In this document: positions 26,309-34,359 of the stretch, piece by piece
How the letters are laid out: every line of letters starts with the position of its first letter
Numbering within the stretch: the stretch's first letter is position 1
Origin: Phytoactinopolyspora limicola
Lineage (GTDB): Bacteria > Actinomycetota > Actinomycetes > Jiangellales > Jiangellaceae
Assembly (NCBI RefSeq): GCF_011320225.1
Contig: NZ_JAAOEN010000002.1
Location: forward strand, 310,584 to 374,583
Direction of reading: 5' to 3'
Length of the DNA: 64,000 nucleotides
Translations under genes and position numbers: made by a program
Notes under the pieces: generated by a model
The model's database searches: none
What the model was told of the DNA's origin: nothing
The model's input: only the letters and a program-made list of their open reading frames with translations

Positions 26309-26368
26309 ATCGCCAGCATATTTGATAAGTGGTCACATTCTGGCCGCTTAGTGCGGGACGGTAGGGCC
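26309..26368. promoter_or_regulatory. Divergent promoter region with partial inverted repeat
   Basis: The 60-bp gap between the WYL regulator and the epoxide hydrolase contains AAGTGG and CCGCTT half-sites (roughly 26327-26350) separated by about 11 bp, one mismatch from a perfect pair. It is the natural place for the regulator to bind both promoters. This is an inference from position. Confidence 0.4.
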
Positions 26369-27538
26369 ATGAACACACAGAACACCGAAAACCTCGTCCT
26401 TCCATTCCGCATCCAGATCGCCTCTTCAGAGGTCAACGACCTTCGCCAGCGCCTGCGCGGCACTCGCTTTCCCACACCACTTCCCGCGGATGACTGGAGC
26501 ACCGGCGTGCCCGGTACGACGCTGCGCAAACTCGTCGACCGATGGGCCGAGCACGACTGGAGCGCGACCGAAGCACGTCTGAACGCGCTGCCACAGATCC
26601 TGACCACGATCGATGAACAGCCCATCCATGCGGTGCACGTGCGGTCGGAGCATCCGGGCGCGATCCCGTTACTACTCATGCACGGCTGGCCGGGCTCGTT
26701 CCTGGAGTTCGAGCACCTCATCGGCCCGCTGACCGACCCGGCAGCCCACGGCGGCGACCCGGCGGATGCCTTCGATGTGGTGATCGTCTCGCATCCCGGG
26801 TTCGGGTTCTCGACTCCGCTGGCGGCCGGGCCCTGGAATGTCGAACGGCACGCGGCCGTCTACCTGGAGTTGATGTCTCGGCTGGGATACGAGCGGTTCG
26901 CTGTGCAGGGCGGCGATCACGGCGCGAGCATCGCACCCGAGATCGCGCGCATGGCGCCCGAACGGGTGATCGGCGTGCACGTCAACGGCGGGATCGGCTT
27001 CTTCGACGGGCAGATGGACGAGCAGACCGCTGCCGCGCTGACGCCCCTGGAGCAGGACCGGATCGCGCGCATCGGTCAGTTCATGGAATCCGAGTTCGGC
27101 TACATCGCCATCCAGTCCACCCGACCGGGTGTCATCGGCGCGATGGCATCTGACAGCCCTCTGGCTCAGCTCACCTGGATCCTCGACAAGCTCCAGGCAT
27201 GGACCCACCCGGCCGAAGCCGCCGCGACGGACGTGCTCGGCGAACAGTTCGTGCTGGATAACGCCTCGCTGTATTGGTTCACCGCAACGGCCGGATCATC
27301 GGCCTCGGTCGTCTATGCGCAAGAAGGTGGTTGGGGAGAGCAGAAACAGAACTCGGGTGTGCCCACGGCGGTGATCGCCTTCGCGCACGACGTCGGACTG
27401 CGGTTCGTCGACGAACCGGACAACACGATCGTCCGCTGGACCGATATCGAGAATCGCGGCGGACACTTCGCAGCCCTCGAGGAGCCCGAAGCCCTGCTCC
27501 ACGACATCCGCGAGTTCCTGCGCCCGCTGCGCGGCTAG
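26369..27538 (+). CDS. Epoxide hydrolase, alpha/beta hydrolase fold with EHN N-terminal domain
   Basis: A 389-residue enzyme of the microsomal-type epoxide hydrolase family. The EHN domain spans the first ~105 residues (LPFRIQIASSEVNDLRQRLR, DDWSTGVP). The oxyanion motif is LLMHGWPGSFLEF, the nucleophilic Asp lies in AVQGGDHGASIAPE, and the catalytic His in ENRGGHFAALEEPE. The start at 26369 is chosen because it gives a standard N-terminus; a longer frame reading overlaps the divergent regulator. Confidence 0.92.
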   Translation: MNTQNTENLVLPFRIQIASSEVNDLRQRLRGTRFPTPLPADDWSTGVPGTTLRKLVDRWAEHDWSATEARLNALPQILTTIDEQPIHAVHVRSEHPGAIPLLLMHGWPGSFLEFEHLIGPLTDPAAHGGDPADAFDVVIVSHPGFGFSTPLAAGPWNVERHAAVYLELMSRLGYERFAVQGGDHGASIAPEIARMAPERVIGVHVNGGIGFFDGQMDEQTAAALTPLEQDRIARIGQFMESEFGYIAIQSTRPGVIGAMASDSPLAQLTWILDKLQAWTHPAEAAATDVLGEQFVLDNASLYWFTATAGSSASVVYAQEGGWGEQKQNSGVPTAVIAFAHDVGLRFVDEPDNTIVRWTDIENRGGHFAALEEPEALLHDIREFLRPLRG

Positions 27539-27786
27539 TGTGTCGCGCCGCGGCACGACGCGACGCGCGACCACGAACCACGCCTCCACAGGTGCAAGCG
27601 CACCCGCGCGCCGAGAACGCGTGACGCCGTTGCGCTACCCGCTCGGCCGACCTCCGCCCCGAATAGGGAGACCCTCATGGGGCGACACGTAGCGTGCCGC
27701 ATCCTGGATCGTCGCGACATCACCTTTGCCGCTGCATATCGGCGCTCGAGGCGAAAGCGGCAAGCGCAGCCGCGCATCGGCGTGTC

Positions 27787-27814
27787 GATGGTGGGCGCAT
27801 ATGCGCCCACCATC
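27787..27814. terminator. Perfect 28-bp palindrome downstream of a VapC-type toxin gene
   Basis: Arms of 14 bp meet at a central GCATATGC without a loop. It is 5 bp past the toxin stop (minus strand) and about 250 bp past the epoxide hydrolase, so it could end both transcripts. It lacks a U-run. Confidence 0.55.
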
Positions 27815-27818
27815 CGGC

Positions 27819-28244
27819 TCATGTCTCAACACTCCACGGGTCGACCAGCTCGACGCCGGTGTGCGCGAAGTCCTTGACGTTGCGTGTCGCGCAGATCGCG
27901 TCGTGCGCCAGGCAGATCGCGGCAATCTGCGCGTCGGCCGTGCTGATCGCGGCTCCTGCCGACTCACGGGCCACGAGCACGTCGGCATAGCGGTCGGCCG
28001 CGAGGTCGTCGAACGGCAGCACCGAGCGGCTTCCCCGATACGGCCCCAGCGCGGCCTCGATGCGCCTCGTCAATGCTTCCTTGCGCCGAACGTCCGGGAG
28101 CCGCCGCACACCCGTCAATAACTCCGCGAGCGTGACGGATGCGATCGCGACATCACCCGCGAGCGACTCGAGCCAATCGACCACGCGAGCCTCCGGCGAC
28201 GGCCGGAAGATCTCCGAGATGACGTTCGTGTCGAGGACGATCAC
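27819..28244 (-). CDS. PIN-domain toxin of a VapBC/FitAB toxin-antitoxin pair
   Basis: A 141-residue PIN ribonuclease toxin. The conserved acidic residues are seen in MIVLDTNVISEI (Asp5), LAELLTGVRRL (Glu), and the later STADAQIAAI and NVKDF. The start overlaps the antitoxin stop by 4 bp, so toxin follows antitoxin in one transcript. VapC toxins cleave tRNA or rRNA; the target is not predictable. Confidence 0.92.
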   Translation of the reverse strand: MIVLDTNVISEIFRPSPEARVVDWLESLAGDVAIASVTLAELLTGVRRLPDVRRKEALTRRIEAALGPYRGSRSVLPFDDLAADRYADVLVARESAGAAISTADAQIAAICLAHDAICATRNVKDFAHTGVELVDPWSVET

Positions 28245-28474
28245 TCGAAGTCCACCGCCCGCGCGACGTCGTCACGCGCCGGGATCGGCAGGTCTTCGAC
28301 GCCGCCGACCTCCTGCGCAGCGGACAGTAGCGCCATACCGATGTGGGGCCGCCGCGCCGCCTTGGTCAGGATGTCGCGAACCTCTGCCTCCATAGAGCGA
28401 CCGTGCTTCTTCGCCTGCGTGGCGAGCTGTTGCTTCACCGCGTCATCGAGACCGCGAACGATGATGGATGACAT
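28241..28474 (-). CDS. Ribbon-helix-helix antitoxin of a VapBC/FitAB pair
   Basis: A 77-residue antitoxin starting with ATG at 28474 after GGGAGGTGAG. The N-terminal RHH domain SSIIVRGLDDAVKQQLATQA with GRSMEAEVRDIL is of the FitA/Arc type; the C-terminal tail IPARDDVARAVDFE would insert into the toxin active site. It probably autoregulates its promoter together with the toxin. Confidence 0.9.
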   Translation of the reverse strand: MSSIIVRGLDDAVKQQLATQAKKHGRSMEAEVRDILTKAARRPHIGMALLSAAQEVGGVEDLPIPARDDVARAVDFE

Positions 28475-28561
28475 CGGGCTCTCACCTCCCCTGCTATCAA
28501 CCATGATAGCGTCGCCCGCACGGACCGCACCAGAGGCTGTGGCGCTCCTCCAATACGGCAC

Positions 28562-28596
28562 CGCCCCGACCACCTCCTGACGAGGCGACCGGGGCG
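28562..28596 (-). terminator. Stem-loop downstream of the second toxin-antitoxin pair
   Basis: A 7-bp GC stem (CGCCCCG 28562-28568 with CGGGGCG 28590-28596) encloses a weaker CCTC/GAGG stem. It lies about 100 bp past the stop of the toxin gene ending at 28692, and 27 bp past the ychF-like site. Confidence 0.5.
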
Positions 28597-28622
28597 GCGT
28601 GCGACTCCGGGGTCGCGGTGGC

Positions 28623-28672
28623 TCAGACGTTGAAGCGGAACTCGACCACGTGCCCACACTTAGGACAGTCTG
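28623..28672 (+). repeat. ychF-3'-end site 2, 29 bp identical to ychF
   Basis: Positions 28623-28651 are identical to 34360-34388, the last 29 bp of ychF with its stop codon. On the minus strand it encodes VVEFRFNV and stop, preceded in frame by CPKCG, a zinc-knuckle-like remnant. The frame is continuous with the stop of the adjacent toxin gene at 28692. The two identical sites flank a 5.7-kb segment like attL and attR. Confidence 0.92.
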
Positions 28673-28691
28673 ACGCAGAGGCCTTGCGCGA

Positions 28692-29111
28692 TCAGCGCAG
28701 CTCGAGCGTCTCCACCGGCTGTCCCGTGATGTCAGCGATCAGATCGAAGTCCTTATCCATAGCCAGTACCGTCAGCCCGACCTTCTCCGCTGTCGCAGCG
28801 ATCAGCAGGTCTGGGATCGATGGAGCCCGGTGCTGACCACGGTCCGCGAGCAGCATCTGCACTTCCTCGGCCCGGTCCTCGATTGCCGGTGTGATCCGCT
28901 CGATAGGCATCAGGGCGAGCGGCGGCCGCCGAAAGCCTTCGCGCCCCTCAGCACCGGTCCGTACCGAGTACCCGAGCTCCAGGCGGGTGATCGTCGACAT
29001 CCGGACGAGTCCACGATCGACCCTGGTACGCCAGCTCTCAGCATCAGACACCTGGTCGAACTGAAGGCGGACCAGAGCCGACTTGTCGATGAGCCAGTTC
29101 GTCACCGCCAT
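28692..29111 (-). CDS. PIN-domain toxin (VapC family), second pair
   Basis: A 139-residue PIN-domain protein. Acidic active-site residues appear in [36 protein letters not shown] and [11 protein letters not shown], as in VapC. It overlaps its antitoxin gene by 10 bp. The sequence differs clearly from the toxin at 27819, so the two are independent acquisitions. Confidence 0.91.
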   Translation of the reverse strand: MAVTNWLIDKSALVRLQFDQVSDAESWRTRVDRGLVRMSTITRLELGYSVRTGAEGREGFRRPPLALMPIERITPAIEDRAEEVQMLLADRGQHRAPSIPDLLIAATAEKVGLTVLAMDKDFDLIADITGQPVETLELR

Positions 29112-29323
29112 GCGTCGGCCATGACATCAGGGTCAGCGAGATCGGCGAAAATCTCACCGGAACGCTTCCAGTCCTCCTCGGTCGTCTTCGTCACCGGCCG
29201 AGGAGCGTCACCCTCAAGCCGACGACGCAGGTATTCGTTTCGGGACAGCCCCAGTTCCTCAGCACTCCGGTCGATCCGGGCAACCGTCTCGTCACTGAGC
29301 CCACGAATCAGCACGTTCGTCAT
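29102..29323 (-). CDS. VapB-type antitoxin, second pair
   Basis: A 73-residue protein with an N-terminal ribbon-helix-helix domain ([34 protein letters not shown]) and an acidic, tryptophan-containing tail ([20 protein letters not shown]). The ATG at 29323 is taken over an in-frame start five codons upstream, which lacks homology. It forms an operon with the overlapping PIN toxin. Confidence 0.88.
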   Translation of the reverse strand: MTNVLIRGLSDETVARIDRSAEELGLSRNEYLRRRLEGDAPRPVTKTTEEDWKRSGEIFADLADPDVMADAWR

Positions 29324-29721
29324 GGCAACCACCTCCACACATCGCTGACATCACGATATCACTCAAACGCCGGGCGGGCAGGAGTCACAGATTGACCATC
29401 TGCGCCGAGCCGCAACCACCTCATACGACCCACGAGCTGCGTCGCCAGCTTCAAGAGGCTGCCCACCCGGTGTCACTCAAGGGTGCGCACGGTGCCGCGT
29501 CCTGCGCAGCGGCGAGCGGGTCACGATGCAAGCACTTCAACCGCATCGGCGGACTCCGCCACAGGTCGTCGACCGAGCTTGCATCCGTCTATCCCGGGTA
29601 GGACGCCCTCGGTCACACATTGAACCGGAACTCCACCGAGTTCCGGCACCGACAACCTGTGGCTACAGCTATGGCGTGGAGCCCGCCCTCCCCGTCGCGC
29701 CGTCTCAGCTAGAGTCTCCCC
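29324..29721. other. Non-coding spacer containing ychF-like site 3
   Basis: This 398-bp gap between the second antitoxin and a small membrane protein gene contains the site at 29613-29662. I see no supported gene in the rest; short frames are proline- and histidine-rich without a start signal. Confidence 0.6.
29613..29662 (+). repeat. ychF-3'-end-like site 3
   Basis: The 43-bp consensus unit is 29620-29662, with the 8-bp inverted core CGGAACTC-CACC-GAGTTCCG, then CAACCTGTG. On the minus strand it encodes CRNSVEFRFNV and a TGA stop. It shares 27 contiguous bases with site 5 (30894). Confidence 0.88.
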
Positions 29722-30090
29722 ATGCCGGCCTCCAAGAACGCCACCCTCACCGTCGCCGCCGATGGTGTCGGGGCGGTCTCTGCGAGCCTCGGAGGTTTCC
29801 TGACCATCGCACCGCTCACGGGTGGCCGACGACTCGGCCTTACGAACACCGATATCACACATCGACGCCTCCTAGGAGTGGCGGACCTAGTCCTCGGCAT
29901 CGCGATCATTGCCGGCCGATCGTCACCTCGGCGGTGGCGTGCCGTGGCGGCACGAGCCCTGCTCCACCTGCTGTTCGCGCGCGAGTACTTGCGAAGCAAT
30001 CGCCGACACAACGCCGTCGCGATGTACGTACTGTTCGTCATCGACGCGGGGATTGCCATCGGGCTCCGCCAAGAGCGTCGCTCCGCCTGA
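29722..30090 (+). CDS. Small membrane protein of unknown function (DUF4267-like)
   Basis: A 122-residue protein with three to four hydrophobic segments (VGAVSASLGGFLTIAP, LLGVADLVLGIAIIAG, AVAMYVLFVIDAGIAIGL) and arginine-rich loops between them. It resembles small DUF4267-type membrane proteins in length and topology, but I cannot confirm the family. It is alone between sites 3 and 4, so it makes up one cassette-sized unit. Confidence 0.68.
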   Translation: MPASKNATLTVAADGVGAVSASLGGFLTIAPLTGGRRLGLTNTDITHRRLLGVADLVLGIAIIAGRSSPRRWRAVAARALLHLLFAREYLRSNRRHNAVAMYVLFVIDAGIAIGLRQERRSA

Positions 30091-30127
30091 GCAGGCTGCA
30101 GGCGCTCGCCAACACCTGCAATCCACA

Positions 30128-30193
30128 TTGAACGGGAATGCGACTACACGTTGAATCTAAACTCCACCGCATCGCGTCAGTGACAGGCATCTC
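30128..30193 (+). repeat. ychF-3'-end-like site 4 (double copy)
   Basis: Two units start with TTGAA at 30128 and 30151, the same 23-bp spacing as at 24717. On the minus strand the second unit encodes DAVEFRFNV and a TAG stop; the first reads VAFPFNV. Similarity to the consensus fades after ACTCCACCG, so this may be a partial or recombinant site. Confidence 0.75.
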
Positions 30194-30251
30194 GACGTAC
30201 GATTCGAGCTCTTTCGGGCGTTCACACGAACTGCCTCGCTACCATGACCTG

Positions 30252-30815
30252 ATGTCGACAATCATCCTGATCCGACATGCGCAGGCCGCGGGGCACGAGA
30301 CGGCGGACCCGCCGTTGAGTGTCACGGGGCGACGACAGGCCTCTTGCCTGGCCGCGCGGCTCGGGAACTCCCGCGCTGATGCCATTCTGCACGGGCCCCG
30401 TCGCCGGGCGCATCAGACTGCCGAAGTATTGGGCAGTCGGCTCGGCTGTCCGGTGCAGCAGACAGGCCTTCTGGGTGACCGAACACCCCATCCCTCACCC
30501 GAGCGACTAGGTGACTACCCGCTACACCGCAGGGATTTCCTCCACGAGACGCCCGTCGAGGAGCGAGACATCAATGGTGCCGGCATCGCCGCCGCGTGGC
30601 GTCAGCTCACCGAGTTGAGCACGGATCAGGTGCTCATCGCCGTCACGCACGCGTTCGTCGTCGGTTCGTTCGTCGGTCACGCGCTCGGCGCTCCGGCCGC
30701 TGCCTGGCTGAGACTCCCGATCGCGAACGCGAGCATCACCGAACTCCAGTCGCGCCCGTATGGCGAGTGGGCAGTCGCGAGCGTGAGCGACACCGGCCAT
30801 CTCTCACACCTCTGA
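30252..30815 (+). CDS. Histidine phosphatase family protein
   Basis: A 187-residue branch-1 or branch-2 histidine phosphatase. The catalytic motif is ILIRHAQAAG (RHA in place of RHG), the second catalytic His lies in IAVTHAFVVGSFVG, and the Arg of the HGPRRRAHQTAEVL segment completes the pocket. Such enzymes act on phosphosugars, nucleotides or proteins. The ATG at 30252 is preferred over upstream frame starts inside the ychF-like site. It fills a unit between sites 4 and 5. Confidence 0.88.
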   Translation: MSTIILIRHAQAAGHETADPPLSVTGRRQASCLAARLGNSRADAILHGPRRRAHQTAEVLGSRLGCPVQQTGLLGDRTPHPSPERLGDYPLHRRDFLHETPVEERDINGAGIAAAWRQLTELSTDQVLIAVTHAFVVGSFVGHALGAPAAAWLRLPIANASITELQSRPYGEWAVASVSDTGHLSHL

Positions 30816-30886
30816 CGTTCCGCAGGTGAATTCTCCGGTGTCCCTGTGAAGCTGTGCCGGGAGTTCTTCCGTGCGGCCGAGACCGA

Positions 30887-30936
30887 CTAGTTGTTGAACC
30901 GGAACTCCACCGAGTTCCGGCACAGAGCAACCTCTG
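30887..30936 (+). repeat. ychF-3'-end-like site 5
   Basis: The unit 30894-30936 contains the CGGAACTC-CACC-GAGTTCCG inverted core and CAACCTCTG. On the minus strand it reads LCRNSVEFRFNN and a TAG stop. It separates the phosphatase from the PD-(D/E)XK gene. Confidence 0.88.
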
Positions 30937-31078
30937 CACTGAGAACCCGCGAAGGCCTGAGTCCCCCTCTCGACGCGCGCCCCATCGGACTCGGTCTGTC
31001 CACCCTGACGAGCCGGACGATCATCACACATCAATGGGCTTATACCGTACGACGCATACTCAAGGACGGTGAAGCACG

Positions 31079-32224
31079 GTGTCGCAGGGAAGTGAGCTCA
31101 GGGGATTCGAGAGGATTCTGACGACCGAGGTCCACGTATCCAATCTTCTCCAGGAGCTCACCGACCGCGATCCGACGCCGTGGGGCCGAGTCATCGGTAT
31201 GGTCCCCGTCGCCGCTGACCGCGAACGCCCGTTCGCGAGGCTGAAGGGGAAGAATCCGGTACGAGGGTCCATTGACCTTCTGCTCACGTCTTCTGAAGGC
31301 GATCAGGTCGCGATCGAGGTCAAGGTCGCTCACCAATTCTCAGAGGACCAGCGTCAGCGCTATGAGGCCTCGAGCGACGGCAACCGAGTCCTACTCGGCA
31401 TGGCCGCAGACAGCACGCTGGTCAACGGCTACCCTCGATGGAGTTTCCATTCCCTCGCCGATGTCTTCAACGCATGGTCGGGGTCTTGCGACGAGCATGC
31501 AGCGCTGCTTGCACGAATGGCGGCGCAGTCGATGCGGAGATGGGACAGCCTCGTCGGCTCCGTCTTCCGCCCGGCTACCGGAGCAGCCAAGCTCAGCGAA
31601 CTCCAGGAGAATATTATGGCGATCCTCGTCTCCCGTCGGCTCAAGCACGATCTGAATGAGCACGGGTGGCTGTCCCTCGCCGGGGTCTCCTCCGGGTCGA
31701 GCGGACTCGCACTGGTCCAGGGGTTCGCGGCACTCAACGGCGACGAGGCCCGTTGCCTAGTCGCCGAAGCTCGCTGGGTTGAAGGGCTGCAACAGATCAA
31801 CTTCCGGCTGGGCGTTGACTTCTCGGACTTGGGCGAAACCCGAGAGACGCGCTACGAATCGTGGGCTCTCGCGAAGAACATGGACACCGCTATCCGTATC
31901 GATGCCTTCGGTGTCCACCTCAGGCAGGTCCGGCCAGACCTCGGCGAGTTCATCACCTTCCGCGGTGGCGGCGGTCGGAGCGACCCGAACGACGAGATCT
32001 GGCTCCCGGTAGTCGAGCATGGTCTCAAAAATACGACTAGGAGATCCGTGAACCCGGGGTTCGTCGGTGACGGGGTCCTCCGGTTCGAGGCATCGGGCCA
32101 AATCCAGTCCAACCGGGTCGACGCCGTCGACGTCCGAGACCTGATCGACGAGGCACTCAAGTACCTCTGTTCAGCGTTGCCGGATGGATACTCGGCTCCC
32201 GACACGACCCGAGTCGGATCATGA
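31079..32224 (+). CDS. PD-(D/E)XK nuclease superfamily protein, probable defence or recombination nuclease
   Basis: A 381-residue protein starting with GTG. The nuclease motif is seen at residues ~60-85: RGSIDLLLTSSEGDQVAIEV followed by KVAHQF, which gives the D-(E)XK pattern with Asp in SIDLLL and EVK. The rest (~290 residues) is an unknown domain with NRVLLGMAADSTLVNGYPRW and an Asn/Gly-rich C-terminus (FRGGGGRSDPNDEIWLPVVE). It makes up a single-gene unit between sites 5 and 6. Assignment to a defence role rests on fold and context only. Confidence 0.75.
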   Translation: MSQGSELRGFERILTTEVHVSNLLQELTDRDPTPWGRVIGMVPVAADRERPFARLKGKNPVRGSIDLLLTSSEGDQVAIEVKVAHQFSEDQRQRYEASSDGNRVLLGMAADSTLVNGYPRWSFHSLADVFNAWSGSCDEHAALLARMAAQSMRRWDSLVGSVFRPATGAAKLSELQENIMAILVSRRLKHDLNEHGWLSLAGVSSGSSGLALVQGFAALNGDEARCLVAEARWVEGLQQINFRLGVDFSDLGETRETRYESWALAKNMDTAIRIDAFGVHLRQVRPDLGEFITFRGGGGRSDPNDEIWLPVVEHGLKNTTRRSVNPGFVGDGVLRFEASGQIQSNRVDAVDVRDLIDEALKYLCSALPDGYSAPDTTRVGS

Positions 32225-32364
32225 ACGCACGATTCGTCCTGGCGAAGCGAACGTCCTTAGAAAGGCTTGGTGGGCGGCGGCTCCCATCTCTGGCCGCATA
32301 GTCAACGACCATCACCCGACAGAAGTGCAAGCGGGACAAGACGTGCAATGCCGGTCGCCAGAGG

Positions 32365-32414
32365 TTAAAGCGCGAAACGAAATTCCACCGAGTTCCGGTA
32401 CATACCAACCTGTG
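32365..32414 (+). repeat. ychF-3'-end-like site 6, divergent
   Basis: The unit 32372-32414 keeps CCACCGAGTTCCGG and CAACCTGTG but has seven changes in its first 15 bases. On the minus strand it still reads RNSVEFRF, then AL and a TAA stop: the changes within VEFRF are all synonymous. It is in frame with the stop of the OLD-type gene at 32458. Confidence 0.82.
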
Positions 32415-32457
32415 ACGTACAGAGGACCGAAGCTCGAGCTCGTGTCAGCGGGAAGAA

Positions 32458-34279
32458 TCAGAGCGGCGCGCGCTTGTGCGCGTCCACGATCTCGCTCAGC
32501 CACTTCGTCAGCGGCTTGATGGCGCGATGCTGGCCCGACGCCGAGCCGAGGTGTTGTCGCAGCAACCCGACGGAATGTGTGGTTTCGCCTTGCCGCACTT
32601 CTTGCGGTCGGAGTTCCATCCCTTCGCGCCGAGGTGGGCAGCCATCGCCTCGCGACCGGAGACACCCTTCGCGAACTCCTCCGCGGTCTCCTTGCTCACT
32701 TCCCCCGTCTCGTCAGGGCCGAGCATTCTCGCCAGCTTCTCCTGCCCGACCACGTCGAGGAGCATACCTTCGAGATCGGAACTCAGCACGAACGCATCCC
32801 AAGGCTGCAGCATCGTGTTGAGCTCCTCCTGGTGCTTGAGTGCATCCTTGAGGGTCGTCACCCGTCTGTCCGCCAGATCGCGCAGACTATTGAGGGAGAG
32901 CGTGGATGGCTTCGGATCCTTGCTCTTTAGAATCTCGACCAACGCACGCTTGCTGTCGCCGCTCTTATGGATGCCGTCCTTGTCAGTGAGCACATAGGCG
33001 CGGACGCCGAAGAGCTGAGCGAGCCGAAGCAGGTGCGAAATCGTTGTGATCCCGGACGCCTCGATGACGGCGATGCCGAGGGCATAGTGTCCACCCGGAC
33101 CACCGGTGATGCTCTCCAGTAGGTAGTCGACGACGAGCTTGTCGCCGTGACCCTCGACCAGGATCACCGAGCTGGCAAATACGAGCTCGCTGTTGGTCGC
33201 GTCGCAGTAGCGAGTCAACCGCCCCTCTTCGTCAACAGCCAGTTCCGGCTTCCACGCCGAGTACGTCATGCCTTCCGGACTGAGGGGAAGTCGCGCGATC
33301 CTCGTGACCGAGAACGAGTCGACGAGCACCGGGCTGTGGGTCGTCACGAGCAGCTGGGCCTCCTCCGAGATGTCCTTCAGGATCTTGGCCATGGCTCGCT
33401 GCGTCTGCGGGTGGAGAAACGCCTCCGGCTCTTCGATGGCGAAGATGACGTTGGTGCCTGCCTGCCTGCTCTTCGACGAGACGTAGCGAAGGATTCCGAG
33501 CACCAGGGCGGACTGGAATCCGGTGCCGCGTTCGGCGATCGGGACCACGACGTCGTCGTGACTGGTGATCACGGCTTCTCTGAGCATTCCGCGCAGCGCG
33601 TGCTGGGGCGCAGGCAGGGCGGCTCCGAGAACCGGATCCTGGAACGGGAGTTCGGCCGCCACCGACTTCACTGGCTCGCTGAGGACCTCCCCCACGAGAT
33701 TCTCGACAGGAGCCATCGCCTTGGCGAAGTCCTTCTGGAGCTGCGTAGAGCGGGAGTTACCCGAGCGGACTAGCACGCCTTCCAGGGTGTCGTGGAGCCG
33801 CGTCAACGACTGGTCTGCATCACCCTGGTCGGCACCGCTCACCCTGATGGAGGGGATCTTCACGAAGTCGAACGACTGGAGCGCCCACTCGTAGATCTCG
33901 CGAGATCGTACATCGGTGCCCCTCCACGTGCGGTAGCTGATCTTGCCCTTCCTCGAGCAGGTGATCTGGACCCAGAACGTCCCGTCGCGGCCGAGCGTGC
34001 CGTCCAGCTCGTCGGTCTCGGCTTCGGTGAGTCCACCGAAGTGGACCTTGATGCTCGACAGCATCCTGGGGCCGCCATCGACGTAGTAGTCAATTCAGCG
34101 GCTTCAGCCACCTGAAAATCGTCCGCGGTCGGGTCCGAGAAGAAGGTCTCGAGCACACGGATGAACGACGACTTGCCTGCGTTGTTCGGTCCTGCGATGA
34201 GTTGAAGGTCCGGGTCCACGTCAAGCGACAGCACCTCGAAGCCCAAAAGGCGCTTGATGTGGACTTGTTCGATGTGCAT
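32458..34279 (-). pseudogene. OLD-family ATPase/TOPRIM nuclease, interrupted by two frameshifts
   Basis: The N-terminal frame (start 34279) has MHIEQVHIKRLLGFEVLSLD and Walker A AGPNNAGKSSFIRVLETFF. Near 34090-34105 the homology moves to another frame, which carries the ABC-type Walker B FAIEEPEAFLHPQ, TTHSPVLVDS, and the TOPRIM motifs VILVEGHGDKLVVDYLL and YVLTDKDG. Near 32580 a second shift leads to a C-terminus ending PLTKWLSEIVDAHKRAPL at 32458. The full protein would be about 600 residues. OLD nucleases act in anti-phage defence, often with a partner. Either the gene is dead or two sequencing errors are present; frameshifting by one base each explains both breaks. Confidence 0.8.
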
Positions 34280-34359
34280 GACGTCAGCCTAGAAGGTGGA
34301 ACACGTCCGGTGCGGCCGGCCGAAGTGCACGAAGCGATGAGTCATCGTCTCAGCCTTCG

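Noticed and set aside
29613-29709. Minus-strand short protein ending CRNSVEFRFNV as a real small gene
   Set aside because: It has no ribosome-binding site or clear start, overlaps the next gene, and the only conserved part is the site itself. Kept as a property of the repeat.
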